Shown here: positions 26,601 to 38,800 of the stretch, piece by piece | How the letters are laid out: every line of letters starts with the position of its first letter | Numbering within the stretch: position 1 is the stretch's first letter | Source of the DNA: Styela clava | Lineage: Eukaryota; Chordata; Ascidiacea; Stolidobranchia; Styelidae | NCBI RefSeq assembly: GCF_964204865.1 | Contig: NC_135263.1 | Span: 13,933,426-13,997,425, forward strand | Direction of reading: 5' to 3' | Length of the DNA: 64,000 bases | Notes under the pieces: model-generated | The model's input: the letters and a program-made list of their open reading frames with translations, nothing else | The model's database searches: none | Told to the model about the DNA's origin: nothing | Made by a program: the position numbers and the translations under genes

Positions 26601-28490
26601 GTACTCAAAATAAAATTGTTTTCAATGACAATATACGCTAATTATTAACTCTGGTTCAAATTTAGAATCAATTGCTAACCTTACCATTTTATATCACATT
26701 GAAATGACATTGTTGCAGTCTAGACTCTATGCATATTGTTAGAAATTTCAATATTTGGGACAATTATTTCATAAAATTAAAATAATTTGCGCTCCTGGGT
26801 TCATATTGTTGATAAAAATCACCATGGTTTCATTCCATGAAGTATACCCACAATGCCACCTCCTGGGGCCCATATTATTTATGCTTTATACTAAGAATTA
26901 GACTACAGCGTATCTGTACTAATCTTATGTCGACAAATTTGGGCAATTTAACATTGTATTCTACCAAAGGCAGGAAAGGTGTGCGAACATTTTCCTAAAA
27001 TCGACGAAAAAAAATTTTCGTTGACAAGCGTGATCATATAATACAATATCATGCATATAACTCCATCAACAATCCATAATTAGTTTAAGAGCTTTCGTGG
27101 AAAATATTTATAAAATCAGCGAAGTCTCAAGAATTTTGTGTTCGATGGCGCTTAAGTGTTCGATGAAAGTTAACAGCGATTAACAAAATCTAATAATATT
27201 AATTCAAGTAGATTTAAAAGTTTCATAATGTATTTAATCCATGCTTTACATGCATTATCGTTATTGGTAATATCATGCGTATATTTTAATCCTAAAAAAT
27301 GAACATGTTCCGTTCCATATCATAGCTCGGACAGCTAAATCAAGTTTCTTTGAAAAATATATATTAAACCACCAATTCTGACCTTTGCATTTTGAAATCT
27401 TGCGGATTTGAGCTAATATATATAAAAAAAATTTCCCATTTCTATAACTACTGTACTACCCAGAAATAAAATTTGAAGGATACCGTTTGAATATCACGGA
27501 AAAGCTAAACAATAAAGATTTTTAAACATTCCTAACTTTATAATTAGAGTTAAGTCTCTACAAAATATAACTCCCATGGTCAAAAAGCTGTTACTGTGCG
27601 TCCTTGCTGCCTCTTTTTGGGCAGGCTTACAACCATTTTCGCTATTTGTGAAAACAGAAAACAACATATTATTATTTGTTCGTGGTCTACGCACCACTTA
27701 ACATACTGAAATTGTGGTTCTGATCTTACTTCTTCTACAAGGCAATATTACATTATACTTCATTTAAAGTAGACATTGTTCAAATTAAAATAAAGATAAT
27801 TTCCGTCTATATATATGTAGCATACCCTATACTTGTTAATCATAGCCCATGACATACTTCCCAAAGAATTTACTTTCATCAGGCAGCCAAGCAATAAATT
27901 ATTGCTTAAATTTAACGATCAACAACGTATTCAATTTGTAAAATGTTAACAAACGCAAGCAGACCAGATCATATTACCCTCTAAATTCGGTATTCATTAG
28001 GCCTCCTCCATTAGCGAGTCACATTGCTAAGTTTGTTTGTTGAATGTAAATGAAAGGAATGGAAATTGACACCCTAATGATTAATAGGCTCAAATGTTTA
28101 GGCGAATAAAAATAGCTATAATGTAAACGTTTTTAAGAAATTCTTAAGCCAATAAAAATAGCAATGTAAACTATTAGGTCGATGTCTAATCCAACCACTG
28201 TCTTCCAACCACGTTTAGATGATGAATAATATGAAATTACATTACCTCGACATAATAAGCCACACATGTCATTTTCAGTAATTTTTATATAATTATTCAT
28301 TTGAAAGAATTCCAGTCGTTGCTTTTAAAAACCACATAGAATTCAAACAGCCAAAAATTCAATTAGGGAAAGATGATAAAAAGCTCTAATAGATAATAAT
28401 ATTTATTTAGGTTTTAGTCAAAATTGTCCGTCAGCGAAAAGTAATGCTTCAAACAAATATCATCTTGAAGTGTGTCAATTACATGGACAT

Positions 28491-28726
28491 GGTACTCCCG
28501 AAGTATGTGAACCAAGATGGCGGACACCGGAACGTAGTATGTGTACCAGGTTAGGGTTAGGCCATGATTTTATTCCAATTTTCCTTATTTTAGTCCTATT
28601 ACAAGCTCGAGTACTAGCCAAGTGACTCCTGTAGTACTTGTACCTGAGATTATGGTCTAACCCTAACCTGGTACACATACTACGTTCCGGTGTCCGCCAT
28701 CTTGGTTCACATACTTCGGGAGTACC
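28491..28726. mobile_element. hAT-like MITE, family B, long fold-back copy
   Basis: This 236-bp element has inverted arms of about 75 bases that match almost perfectly, starting GGTACTCCCGAAGTATGTGA and running through GGTTAGGGTTAG. The centre holds the shared phrase TTTTCCTTATTTTAGT. A 90-codon open frame on the minus strand falls inside it and is an accident of the palindrome. The flanking octamers do not form a clear duplication, unlike other copies, so the exact ends or the insertion history are less certain. Confidence 0.8.
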
Positions 28727-29801
28727 CATTTTTGTTGTTTTATTCAAAGCAATGTACCATCTATCTATGGCATATAGCCGGTTTTGCGAACATTATAAAC
28801 TTTGATTGATGATTTTTCAGTATTCCCTTGATTGTTTTTTAACAACTAAAGAATTCTTGAGATAATTATCAATAATTTCAAATATTTCGCGTTTGTCAGA
28901 TATTTAATTAATGTTCTATTCCGACAAAAATAAAATACATTAGTGAATTTTGAATGATTTTTCATATGGTTTTATCAACATTTATTCAAAATAAATGGAT
29001 TAGTATTAAATGATATATTCGAGCCTTCTTATAACATTTAGTTGGATTGTATTTGATGGTACTATAAGGACGTATTGAAAGACCAGGACGATCAAATCTC
29101 TTTATTACCCGAGCACAGCTCAATAATGTAGTGTGCCTCGCCGCCTACGAATAACATTTGAATGAGAATGTGTTACCAACACGACACACTCGCAATAATC
29201 CATCCAATTCCTAATATTTGTTATTTTATTTTGTCACTTTAAACACCTCGTATTGCAGACTGTGTTACATACAACTTAATTCTTAAAATAACAAAACTAA
29301 TCCACTGCTAGGCTTCTTGAGAAGCTTGCGGCGCCGCACAGAACCCCTCCTGCTCGCAAAATCCGTACAACGGGCGACCAAATTCATTCCTAATTTTAAG
29401 AAATTATACCTCGTTCGGGGGCCACGCACTTGGTTCAAGTATCTCTCAATTATAACAATATTAAATTGATGATTCGGCACACTGGCTTATGATACATAAT
29501 TTGAGTGTTTCGCCTGATCAGGAGATTAATACAAAGACACAAGCCTGCAATTATCCAATCATAGTGGGCAGTATGGCATTCGGGGAGTATGGGAGATACA
29601 CAAATAAAAAATAAATATAAAACGAAACAATATATAAATGAAGAGAAACATAACATAATTCATTAATCGAATTTATCAAGTCAGGAAGACCACAAAATCA
29701 ACAAGGCCAAGTTGAGGAAAAAATAGTTATTGATATTTTTGGTTGTAGATTTATCTTCACGCAAATTACAAGTTCAGACTGTACAATCCATTGGGAACGC
29801 G

Positions 29802-29868
29802 ATGTTTGCAACCTGTACCGTGTTGATCGCATTATGGGTGAATCTAATTCAATATACACAAAGCGAAG
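29802..29868 (+). other. Signal-peptide exon of the trefoil/EGF/SEA gene
   Basis: The ATG at 29802 opens a 22-codon exon with a hydrophobic core ([13 protein letters not shown]) and a GTAAGT donor at 29869. Phase 1 matches the trefoil exon. It was chosen as the start because it is the nearest upstream frame with a secretory leader and the phase fits. No TATA box is evident upstream. Confidence 0.75.
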
Positions 29869-32800
29869 GTAAGTGCGTTTCTATGTTTTAATTCAAGTTC
29901 ATTTATTCAATTTGTATAAAATCAAGCAAGGTACATACCATGTGTTTTCGTAAATTCAATAGCCGTGGACAAGGCTGTGTCGGAATTTTATTCTGAAAAT
30001 CAAAACATATGGTGACAATCTTTCGCGAAATTCAAATCCGATTTTTATAAATCCAATTTGCTGTTTGGAATTCAATTTCAAGGTCATTCCGGATTTTATT
30101 TTATGGACCCTAAATCGATCGACCTCCCTCTATACCGCAACAAAAGCTAGCTTCTGATCGAAAAATCCTTCCAATGTCGATTGGTTTAAACCACAATGCC
30201 TGTAAATCGATTAGTAAATCAAAATAAATTGTTCCATAATAGAATAATATAAAGGACAATTAAAAAATATGGTCTCTTGTGTTAAGACGCAAAGGCAGAA
30301 AATTAATATTAATTTTAAAATAACACCACATGTGGTATACGTAAAAAGACCGTTTAATGAGGTATCCATTTTAGGTTAATGCGCATTATTCAGTGTTGAG
30401 GTTTTAAATGAAATGAATAAATGTCTCGAAAAACACCAACCGTGTCTGCTACAATTAGTTTTCATTAGGTTTGAATGTTTATTTTTAATATTTATATGTT
30501 TTACAGTAGATCATATGGCGTAGGTAATTCATTACCCAATAATTGAATTTGATTAATTATACAACATCATGTAGCCACCATATACTAGCGATCTATGGGT
30601 ATGTTATTGTTCAGTTTTTGCTGCTGTTATTTGCTAGTTGTCAAGCGTAAAGTAGATTTACTGTGAAACGAGGTTCATTTCACTGTACATAGTCTGTAAT
30701 AACACCCTGCCCATAGGTTTCAGTCCCTTTACACAACTTGATGTAATGTAGGCGAACAAAGTTAGTTACCTTCATATTGGTACACACACTTGTGAAGAGC
30801 CCCAATGATTACCTATTTTCAATTTCAGATTCTTGTGGTTCTGTTATAATCGGCGATGATTGTGGCTTCACTGGAATCACAGCCCTCGAATGCCGCCAAC
30901 GGGGATGTTGTTATGATTTTAGCGCACGAAAGATTAATGAAAAATGTCTTTACCCGTTCGATTTTTTTTCCTCTTCAAACAAAGGTGAACATAAATTCCT
31001 TTAAAAATGTAAATCAATTTTAATATATTGTTTTGAAAGACAGAAAGTGATTACCTAAACTAAAAGGGTAATGGATGCGATCTTCGGAATATTTATTGTT
31101 AATTTTTTTCACGTAAACCAAATACCCAAAACAGGCCATGGAAGGAAATTTATTTCACAAGTTTTTCGTGCTTTTTTGCTATTCATATTTTGGGAACTCA
31201 TTTCAGATATTGATGGAAAAAATTGCCCTAATATTTCTCTTTTTTTTGCTTTCCGTAATTTAACTCAAAACTAATCGAACTGAATAAGAATATTAGTGTC
31301 AAAAAACTGTCAAAATAATCTTAAATCACTTTTCTAAAAATATTTAAATTCCTCAAAAAATTATGCTATTTGTTATTGTAGTATGCAAATTACACATCGA
31401 CGAAATAAATTGTCTTATTGCTGGATTTCTCATGGATAATTACTGACATTGCTCGACTGTATAGTGTATAGCATCTGTTTGTCGTCAGTTTTTAAAATGT
31501 GATTCTGCTCCTTGTATACTCTGTCAGTAATCACTCTGTCTGCACTTATGTCATTTCATTCACATATTTAGATTCAAAGACCTTCCTGGGAACTTCTGTG
31601 CTGAACATCCCTGAGCCTACAAGAGCACTCAGCGATCGACTTACTAAATTGTCCGTAGAATACGAACTAAAAAACGCGTTCCGCTACCGTTTCCCGCAAG
31701 TGAGATCAGTCGAAGGTTAGTTTGATGTAAATAATTTTTCCTTAGGCTTGTGTCTAGAATTGTCCAGCAAAGCCAGCACGCTTCAACGATAGTGAAGTCC
31801 CAGTTCAGAGTAATAACAAAACAAATCTTGACGACACAGTCAAACGCTGCAAAAGATCAGCAAACAGGCCGAGCGGAAAATGTGAATGAAAACAAATAAA
31901 GACAAAATTCGTGCTTGTAGTAAAACATGTAAAAGATATTCATTTAGTTTAAATCTCGAGGTGTCCATTAAAAACAGATGGGCACTACGCTTCAATGGCA
32001 GTCAAGTCTCAGTTTAGGGTAAAAAAAAAAACACAGCGCAGTCAAAACATGTGCAAGCAAATGAGGCAGTTAATTTGAACAGCAAAACAGACCAACTTTG
32101 TGAGACATGTAAATGAACTAATGGTAGTCTATTATAAAGCACCCTAATTTGAAAATTACATTAAGTGAATAATTCAATATTTCACACACACAAATTTTCT
32201 TTGTAATTTGGCAGCAAAGCCCTCTTAATGAGTACTGAAATAAACAGCGTAAGATAAAGAAAATCTACTCAAGTCTTACTATCCTCATTGGAAATTTGTT
32301 CATTTATTCACCTAAACAAACTACTTCCCATCTACATTGTTTTCTCCAGGGAATGAAACAGCATGTTCTACGTATAAACAATATCACTCATTTCAGAGAC
32401 AAAAGCCCTATCTTTAAATAAGTTTGCCTGATCAAATTTCTGACGCGCACAAAGAATGTAGTTTGTTAAAAAGATTTATCAATTGTTGCCACTTATGTGA
32501 TACCTATTTTTATTTACAGTAAAAAACTTCACCAATGCAGAATTTGATTACGTAATCACAATTTTTGCTGACAAATCTTTTCAAATGACTGCAGAAGATC
32601 TTTTAAAAGCATATGCCAATGCAATGCAAATACCGGAATCAGAATCATCATGTGGAAAATATTTTATCGGATTGCCGATAATTAGAGGTAAAAATTCATC
32701 ATTTTCAAATTCCCAGTGTCATTGACTCACACTAATCTAGCGCGCGTTTATCCTTTTCAACCCAAACAGCAGAATTGTATATTTCGTATATAACCATTAT

Positions 32801-35800
32801 TCCTTACTCACCGTGCATAAAATCTGTTCCCGTTTGTTATTCAATCTTTAATAATGTTTCATTTCCTTGTAATACGTGCAATCTAGCTTTTGTACAGTTT
32901 GAAAGGTTTATGTTTCCTTAAATACGTATCAGAATAATTTCAGATAACTAATGATTTGTGAAACTACACTAAATACAAAGTGCAATTTTCTCCCCGGTAG
33001 GAAACGTTGTGTTAGGTGCAAGGCAAAACATGGTATAGTCACATAGCAAGCAGCGCTTGATACACCCATACATATAAAATAGCAGTTAAACGTACATAAA
33101 GTAGTTGACCGCATGTAGCCCGTGATCCCTATTTGAATAATTTCGGTGAATCTGCCTGGTGCACGTGATTCTAACTAAATTTTCACCTAGTTTTGCGAGT
33201 TTAAAGAGTTATTCATCGTTATGTGGTTTTTCTTTTACGAAATAGGCTATTTTTCAACGAAGCTCACTCACATTCGGATCTTAGGTAAAACGTTAGCCCG
33301 CTTGCACCCCTGCCGTACAATAAATATATAAATGGACAGTAGGTTATAATTGTAATTGTAGAAACAATCAGAAGATAAATTTAGTGAATGGCATATTCGT
33401 AAAGTCCAATTTAATACTATTTGCGCAATCGTTGGTCAAATGAAATCATATCTGTAAATGGAAACTACTTATTAATGTTCTTTATTCCTTATAACTGCCC
33501 TTACTTACGAGACCTAGTCCATTGTCTACCGGCACTTCAAGAGAAGAGATATTGCTTCCAGTTGTTATAATACCTTGTGTTTCGATAATTTGTAACTTAA
33601 TAATTCATTTTTAAGATTATGACGAATGTGAAGCTTCCAACGTGTGTGACATGAAATCAGTCTGTGTGAACACAATCGGTAGCTACAAATGCCATTGTAA
33701 GGATGGCTTCACAAAAGATCAATTTGGAGTTTGCTCTGATATCAACGAATGCAGGGAAATGGCAGAGGTGTGTCGACAGAATCAGGAATGTACTAACACT
33801 ATTGGTGAGGGGAATCATTTTTTTCATATACAGTATACAGATAAAATAAATACGGGTGTAATTTTAGAATAAGTTGAAGTTGATTTTATAATTGAAAGTA
33901 ATTGAGTAATTTGTATATATATTGAAACAGTCAGCAGATTTTTGTTACAATTTAACGTTTAAATAATTAATTCGCTTGCCTATTCGACCACAGCATTCGT
34001 TATACGGTAAGTAGGGGGCGAAAACGAGTTGTAAGTTGTGTGTTTAATTGCACATAGAGTGCTAGTTAACTTTGACAGTGTGTTAGATCAGTTTTATGAA
34101 GATGCGAATCGGCCCGATCTCGAATCAAAAACCTTTTCCAACTCTCAACCAAACCTACCAATCAACCATATCTAATGATATTCCCCAAGAAGGACATTGC
34201 AATGTGTTTCTAATACGAGGAATGCATTTTAATTTCTGACACAAAATGGTGTTTGCGAAATCGGCTTTTTCGTGGTTCATATTTTGTGCAATGTATAGTG
34301 TAATTAAGCGCTTCAACACTTATCTGCGCAGCTTGAAAAAGTGCATTGATTCAAGTATAGTTATGGTGCGCGAGAGTAAAGTGTTTGTTAGTAAATATAC
34401 ATATATTACCATGAACCAAACAAGATAGAATCAGCGGTAAATAACTACTCTTCACCTATTTCATATGGAAGGAAATTTTATAACGTTAGTGATTTCATTA
34501 TTATATTGATTCTTTTTGTTTCTACAAAAACAGGAAGTTATAATTGCGTTTGCAAAGATGGATTTCGTATTGATAGCAGTGATGTTTGCGTTGACATTAA
34601 TGAATGTTCACAAGGCAAACACAATTGTTCTCAAGAAACAGAACTATGTGTCAACAATGTAGGAGGATTTGAGTGTGAATGCAAACCCGGATTTCGGAAA
34701 TACCGATTTTTTGGTAAAAAATACTGTGTAGAAGATGATCCATGCACATCAAGTAAGCATACTATGGTGCAATCTTAGTATAATAAAAATCAAATAGTAA
34801 TAAATATATTTCGACTGAAAAAGCAGGAAATTAGAAAGTAGATAATTTGGGGTTGCAGTCCTTGATTAATGTTGACGCCATATAGCCACGTCTCACTTAT
34901 TTTCTCATCGCTAATCTATTTTTGAGTTGAATAGGTTGAGTAATTTTGCTAAACTGCGTTTTCAATTCACATGGTCAATTTTCGGTGACTTAGTTCCATT
35001 TGCCTATTTTGGGCCAGACTGTGTCGTTTTGATATTTTTTTTTATTCTGTTCCTGAGTGTAATTGTAACAAATTTAAGATACGATAATACCTGATAAAAC
35101 AAATTCTCCTCTTTTTACGCACCTGTGTCATTTCCATTTTATAGAATTTGTGGCATCTGAACCTATAACAATCGCTAACAAAATAACATATTTGCATATT
35201 TCCAGATCCATGTCACCAAGACGCAGAATGCAGACGTTCTGGATCCTCATACACGTGTCAGTGTCGAGAAGGTTTTACAGGAAATGGTACTAATAAATTT
35301 GGTCATTCACCAAACATTGTATATACTTTTGAGCGATTTATGTAACATACTTGCTTTCTATATTGCACTTCAGGAGAACAGCATTGTCACGAAATCAAGC
35401 TGTGTATGTTGGCATCGGTAAACAATTGTCACGAGAAAGCAGATTGTTCAAATATTCCTGGTAGTTACCTATGTACTTGTCAAGGCGGATACACTGGAGA
35501 TGGATTCACTTGTGAAGATATAAATGAGTGTGATAACGATCTACTATGCGGGAATCATGCTAAGTGCAAAAACGTAGAAGGTTCATACCAATGTACTTGC
35601 GACAACGGATATCGAAAACTTGCGACGGATGAATGTCTGGATATCGATGAATGCGAGGTGGGTTTTTAAACAAGTGTTCCTTGCCGTGTTTTGTCTATAC
35701 TTCCCCACTTTACTATAACGTTATTGCATTTGATATTCTTTCTCAAGCCATGATAAATACCTTTATTTTTTCCAATTTAATCGTAAGGATTCGCGTATAA

Positions 35801-38800
35801 ATCTCAGTTGAAGTGGTGTATATGATAAGTCTTGACCAGTAAAAATGCAGGTAAAAGATGTTCAAAAGAGCTTGCTGAAATTACACGCCTAACTGTATTA
35901 AGTATTTTCTAAGTTTTCTCACTAAGACGCATTGTATTGTCCGGGTCATGCATTCATTTACGCTTTTCTTTTTCAATCTGATTACAACATTGTCATAATA
36001 TTCAGTCAAACTCGTGTAACACAAACGCCATCTGCCGGAACCTACCAGGATCGTATGAATGTTCATGCAACCCAGGATACGTAGGAGATGGAATAACATT
36101 TTGTCAGGAGACAGAAGATAAAATTGGAAGATCAATAACGATTAGTTTAGTAGGGATTCATTGTGATCCTGTATTTGGTACGTTGAACAATGTAGTATTG
36201 TATATTTGCTTTGCCACGGCGAAGTAGGAAGGTTTTTGCAGCCGTAGCACTTTATATTAGTGGTAAAATATCCAAGACTATACATATTTCACACTTACGT
36301 TAATGATATTTCTTTTAATTTTTTTTTTTTAAAAGTTTAGCGCCATGTCGTCGCCTTAAAACTAAGCATATTTAGGCCGTAGCTTAAAGACCTCTGACTA
36401 TATATATTCACCACTTACCCCACCGAGAGTTCAATTGGCTAGGAGTTATCTAGAGACGTAAACACCCTAAAAATAATTGATTCAACAAACACTTAAATTT
36501 TTTATTTTTGTAGGTCCAAAAGAAACAGAAACTAAACTGAGCAAAATCTGTTCAATCGATGCAACTTGTGAAGCTGGAACTTTGGGAATTTATTCGTGTC
36601 GTTGTCCTAAAGGACTTATTGGAGATCCAATGGAAGCTTGCTACGACTGGGACGAGTGTCAAGAAGAATTCCATGAGTGTCATGCCTGGTCAAATTGTAT
36701 AAACACGGAGGTAAAAATAAAAAGCATGCAAAGGTTGTACAATATGTATATGACTATCTTTCTAATTATGACCATCGTGGTTTTGTTGAACCTCAGTATA
36801 ATTATTATTGAAATTTAAAACTAATCATTACGTGACAATTTTTTTACCGTTTTCAGGGAAGCTATGCATGCGATTGTGCTACCGGTTTTATTGGCGACGG
36901 GATTGATTGCAAAGATGCAAATGAATGCGAGATAGGTTTGCATGAATGCAGTGAACATGCAGATTGCATCAATACCAGAGGTTCTTATTTCTGTGAGTGC
37001 AAATACGGATTCATTGGAAATGGATACGCATGTGAAGGTGAGGAATATTCACATTTTTCGTTCATATATTCGTTGATACTTATCTGATTTAATAGTTTAT
37101 CCGGGCATATCCACAAGTCGAAAATCTTGGTGCTATCTAAATCAGGCATGTAGTAGTAGGCCAGATAACCTTGCCAATATCTCATCAAGAATACGATAGA
37201 TCAAAGATGTGTTTCAGGCGTATTTACGCCCCATCAATTTGTCATAATTACCGGTAGTGTGGACAAATTGAGTCACAATGCCCGGCTACCTACAAATTTA
37301 CAATTGGTTCAAAACAATTTTTACAGTGAAGATAAATGGCAATTGAATGGCTAGTAAATTCAGCACATCGTTTCCTCTTGTAGGCTACTTGAATTTCTTC
37401 CATTTTTGTATAACCCAGCATAAAACATGACTAGTTTCTATGCAACGTCGACGTATTCTTTTTCTTTTATCTTGTACATTTCTTGCTTCTATTATTAACT
37501 TTTAAAAAAGGATAATTTTTTTTACAGAGCTTTTTTTCTATGTTGCCCTTGTACGCCTTACTGCTTCATACTCGTATCTGGTTGATCTTGACTGCCCTGG
37601 TTCAATATATTTCAACGAGGTGTCGCATGATTTGATGAAAGATACTTTCAAGCTTTTTCGTTCTACTGGGGACTACGTTAAAGACGTCATAGTCACCTCG
37701 TTTTCAAAAGGAAGTGTACTTGCGGAAGTTATAATTGCAACAGTCGGTAGTTCTGCCTCAGACTTAAACCGCGTGATAACATACGGCGTAGAAAACGGTT
37801 TGACAAATATGATATCGGGTCCTGCTCTTGTTATACAAACATTAAACACGTCCCTCGAATCAATGGATTTTGTAGGTGAGTCATATACTGGAATTTTAAC
37901 GAAGAAACACAACTCGCAAACAAAAGTATCAAAAACTTTCTCTGGTATTATTAAACTGCAACCTTCAATGATATCGAGATACGAAGAGTTGTATAATGAT
38001 AACCTCACAAATCCTGATTCCGACGTGCGTACAGAATTCGACAAAAAGTTGTCCAGAGAACTGATGTGGATGCATGGTTACAATAACGAATACATAGAGG
38101 AGGTGGAAATTAATTCAATAGGAACAATAAGCCAATATTTACAGCTTATGAAAAACAGGGTCGAAAAACCTAGAGTCAGATTCTACAAAGCATCTGTGCT
38201 AATGACGTACAATGTTTATGATAGAAGACTATATAACGACTACCAATATGCTTCTCAATATGCGATACCTAAGTTATTGAGAAGTTACGGATACGCTTTG
38301 AGAAGAGAGGAATTGACCATTGGTGAAGAAAGACAAGTAAAAGGTTTGTATTACATTGTGAATTGCTATCAGGACTATTAGGAGAAAATATTTCCCAGCT
38401 GATTCGATGGCGGAACAAAACATAATTGACAAAATGAGTCGTTTGCTAACTTAAACTTTCACTTGATTTTTTAATTTTAAATGGTTTAATAAAATGAACA
38501 ATACCACATTTTAATGTTATCCCTTTTTTAATTTCCAGATGTTCAATTCAACAATGACGGTTACATTCAAGTTTCCCTAACGGACGTTCGTGGACCAAAT
38601 CCCGGCGAAGTACCTGACGAGTTTAAAGTAACCAAAAACACAATAATCGTTGAACATCTCATTGTGGTATCACATGAAATACTAATGATTGACGGAATTC
38701 TCCAAAAAATTGATAATGAGTTTTTAAAAAAAAACCTTCAGCTATCATCAAAAGAAGAGAAATCCATCCTATGTGTATTAGATATCACTCAGGTTTCTAA

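Larger units (their letters stand above)
11489..29801. other. Gene-poor stretch with small DNA transposons
   Basis: No exon-like open frame with a recognisable domain was found on either strand over about 18 kb. The stretch is AT-rich and contains MITEs at 12328-12505, 14288-14483, 23505-23612 and 28491-28726 and a TA microsatellite at 20511-20530. A less AT-rich patch lies near 20880-21065. Short frames of 60-100 codons are present at the density expected by chance. I see nothing else that can be supported. Small exons of unknown genes or 5' non-coding exons of the flanking genes could be hidden here. Confidence 0.5.

Noticed and set aside
28475..28747. 90-codon minus-strand frame
   Set aside because: It lies almost wholly inside the palindromic MITE at 28491-28726; the frame is a by-product of the inverted arms.
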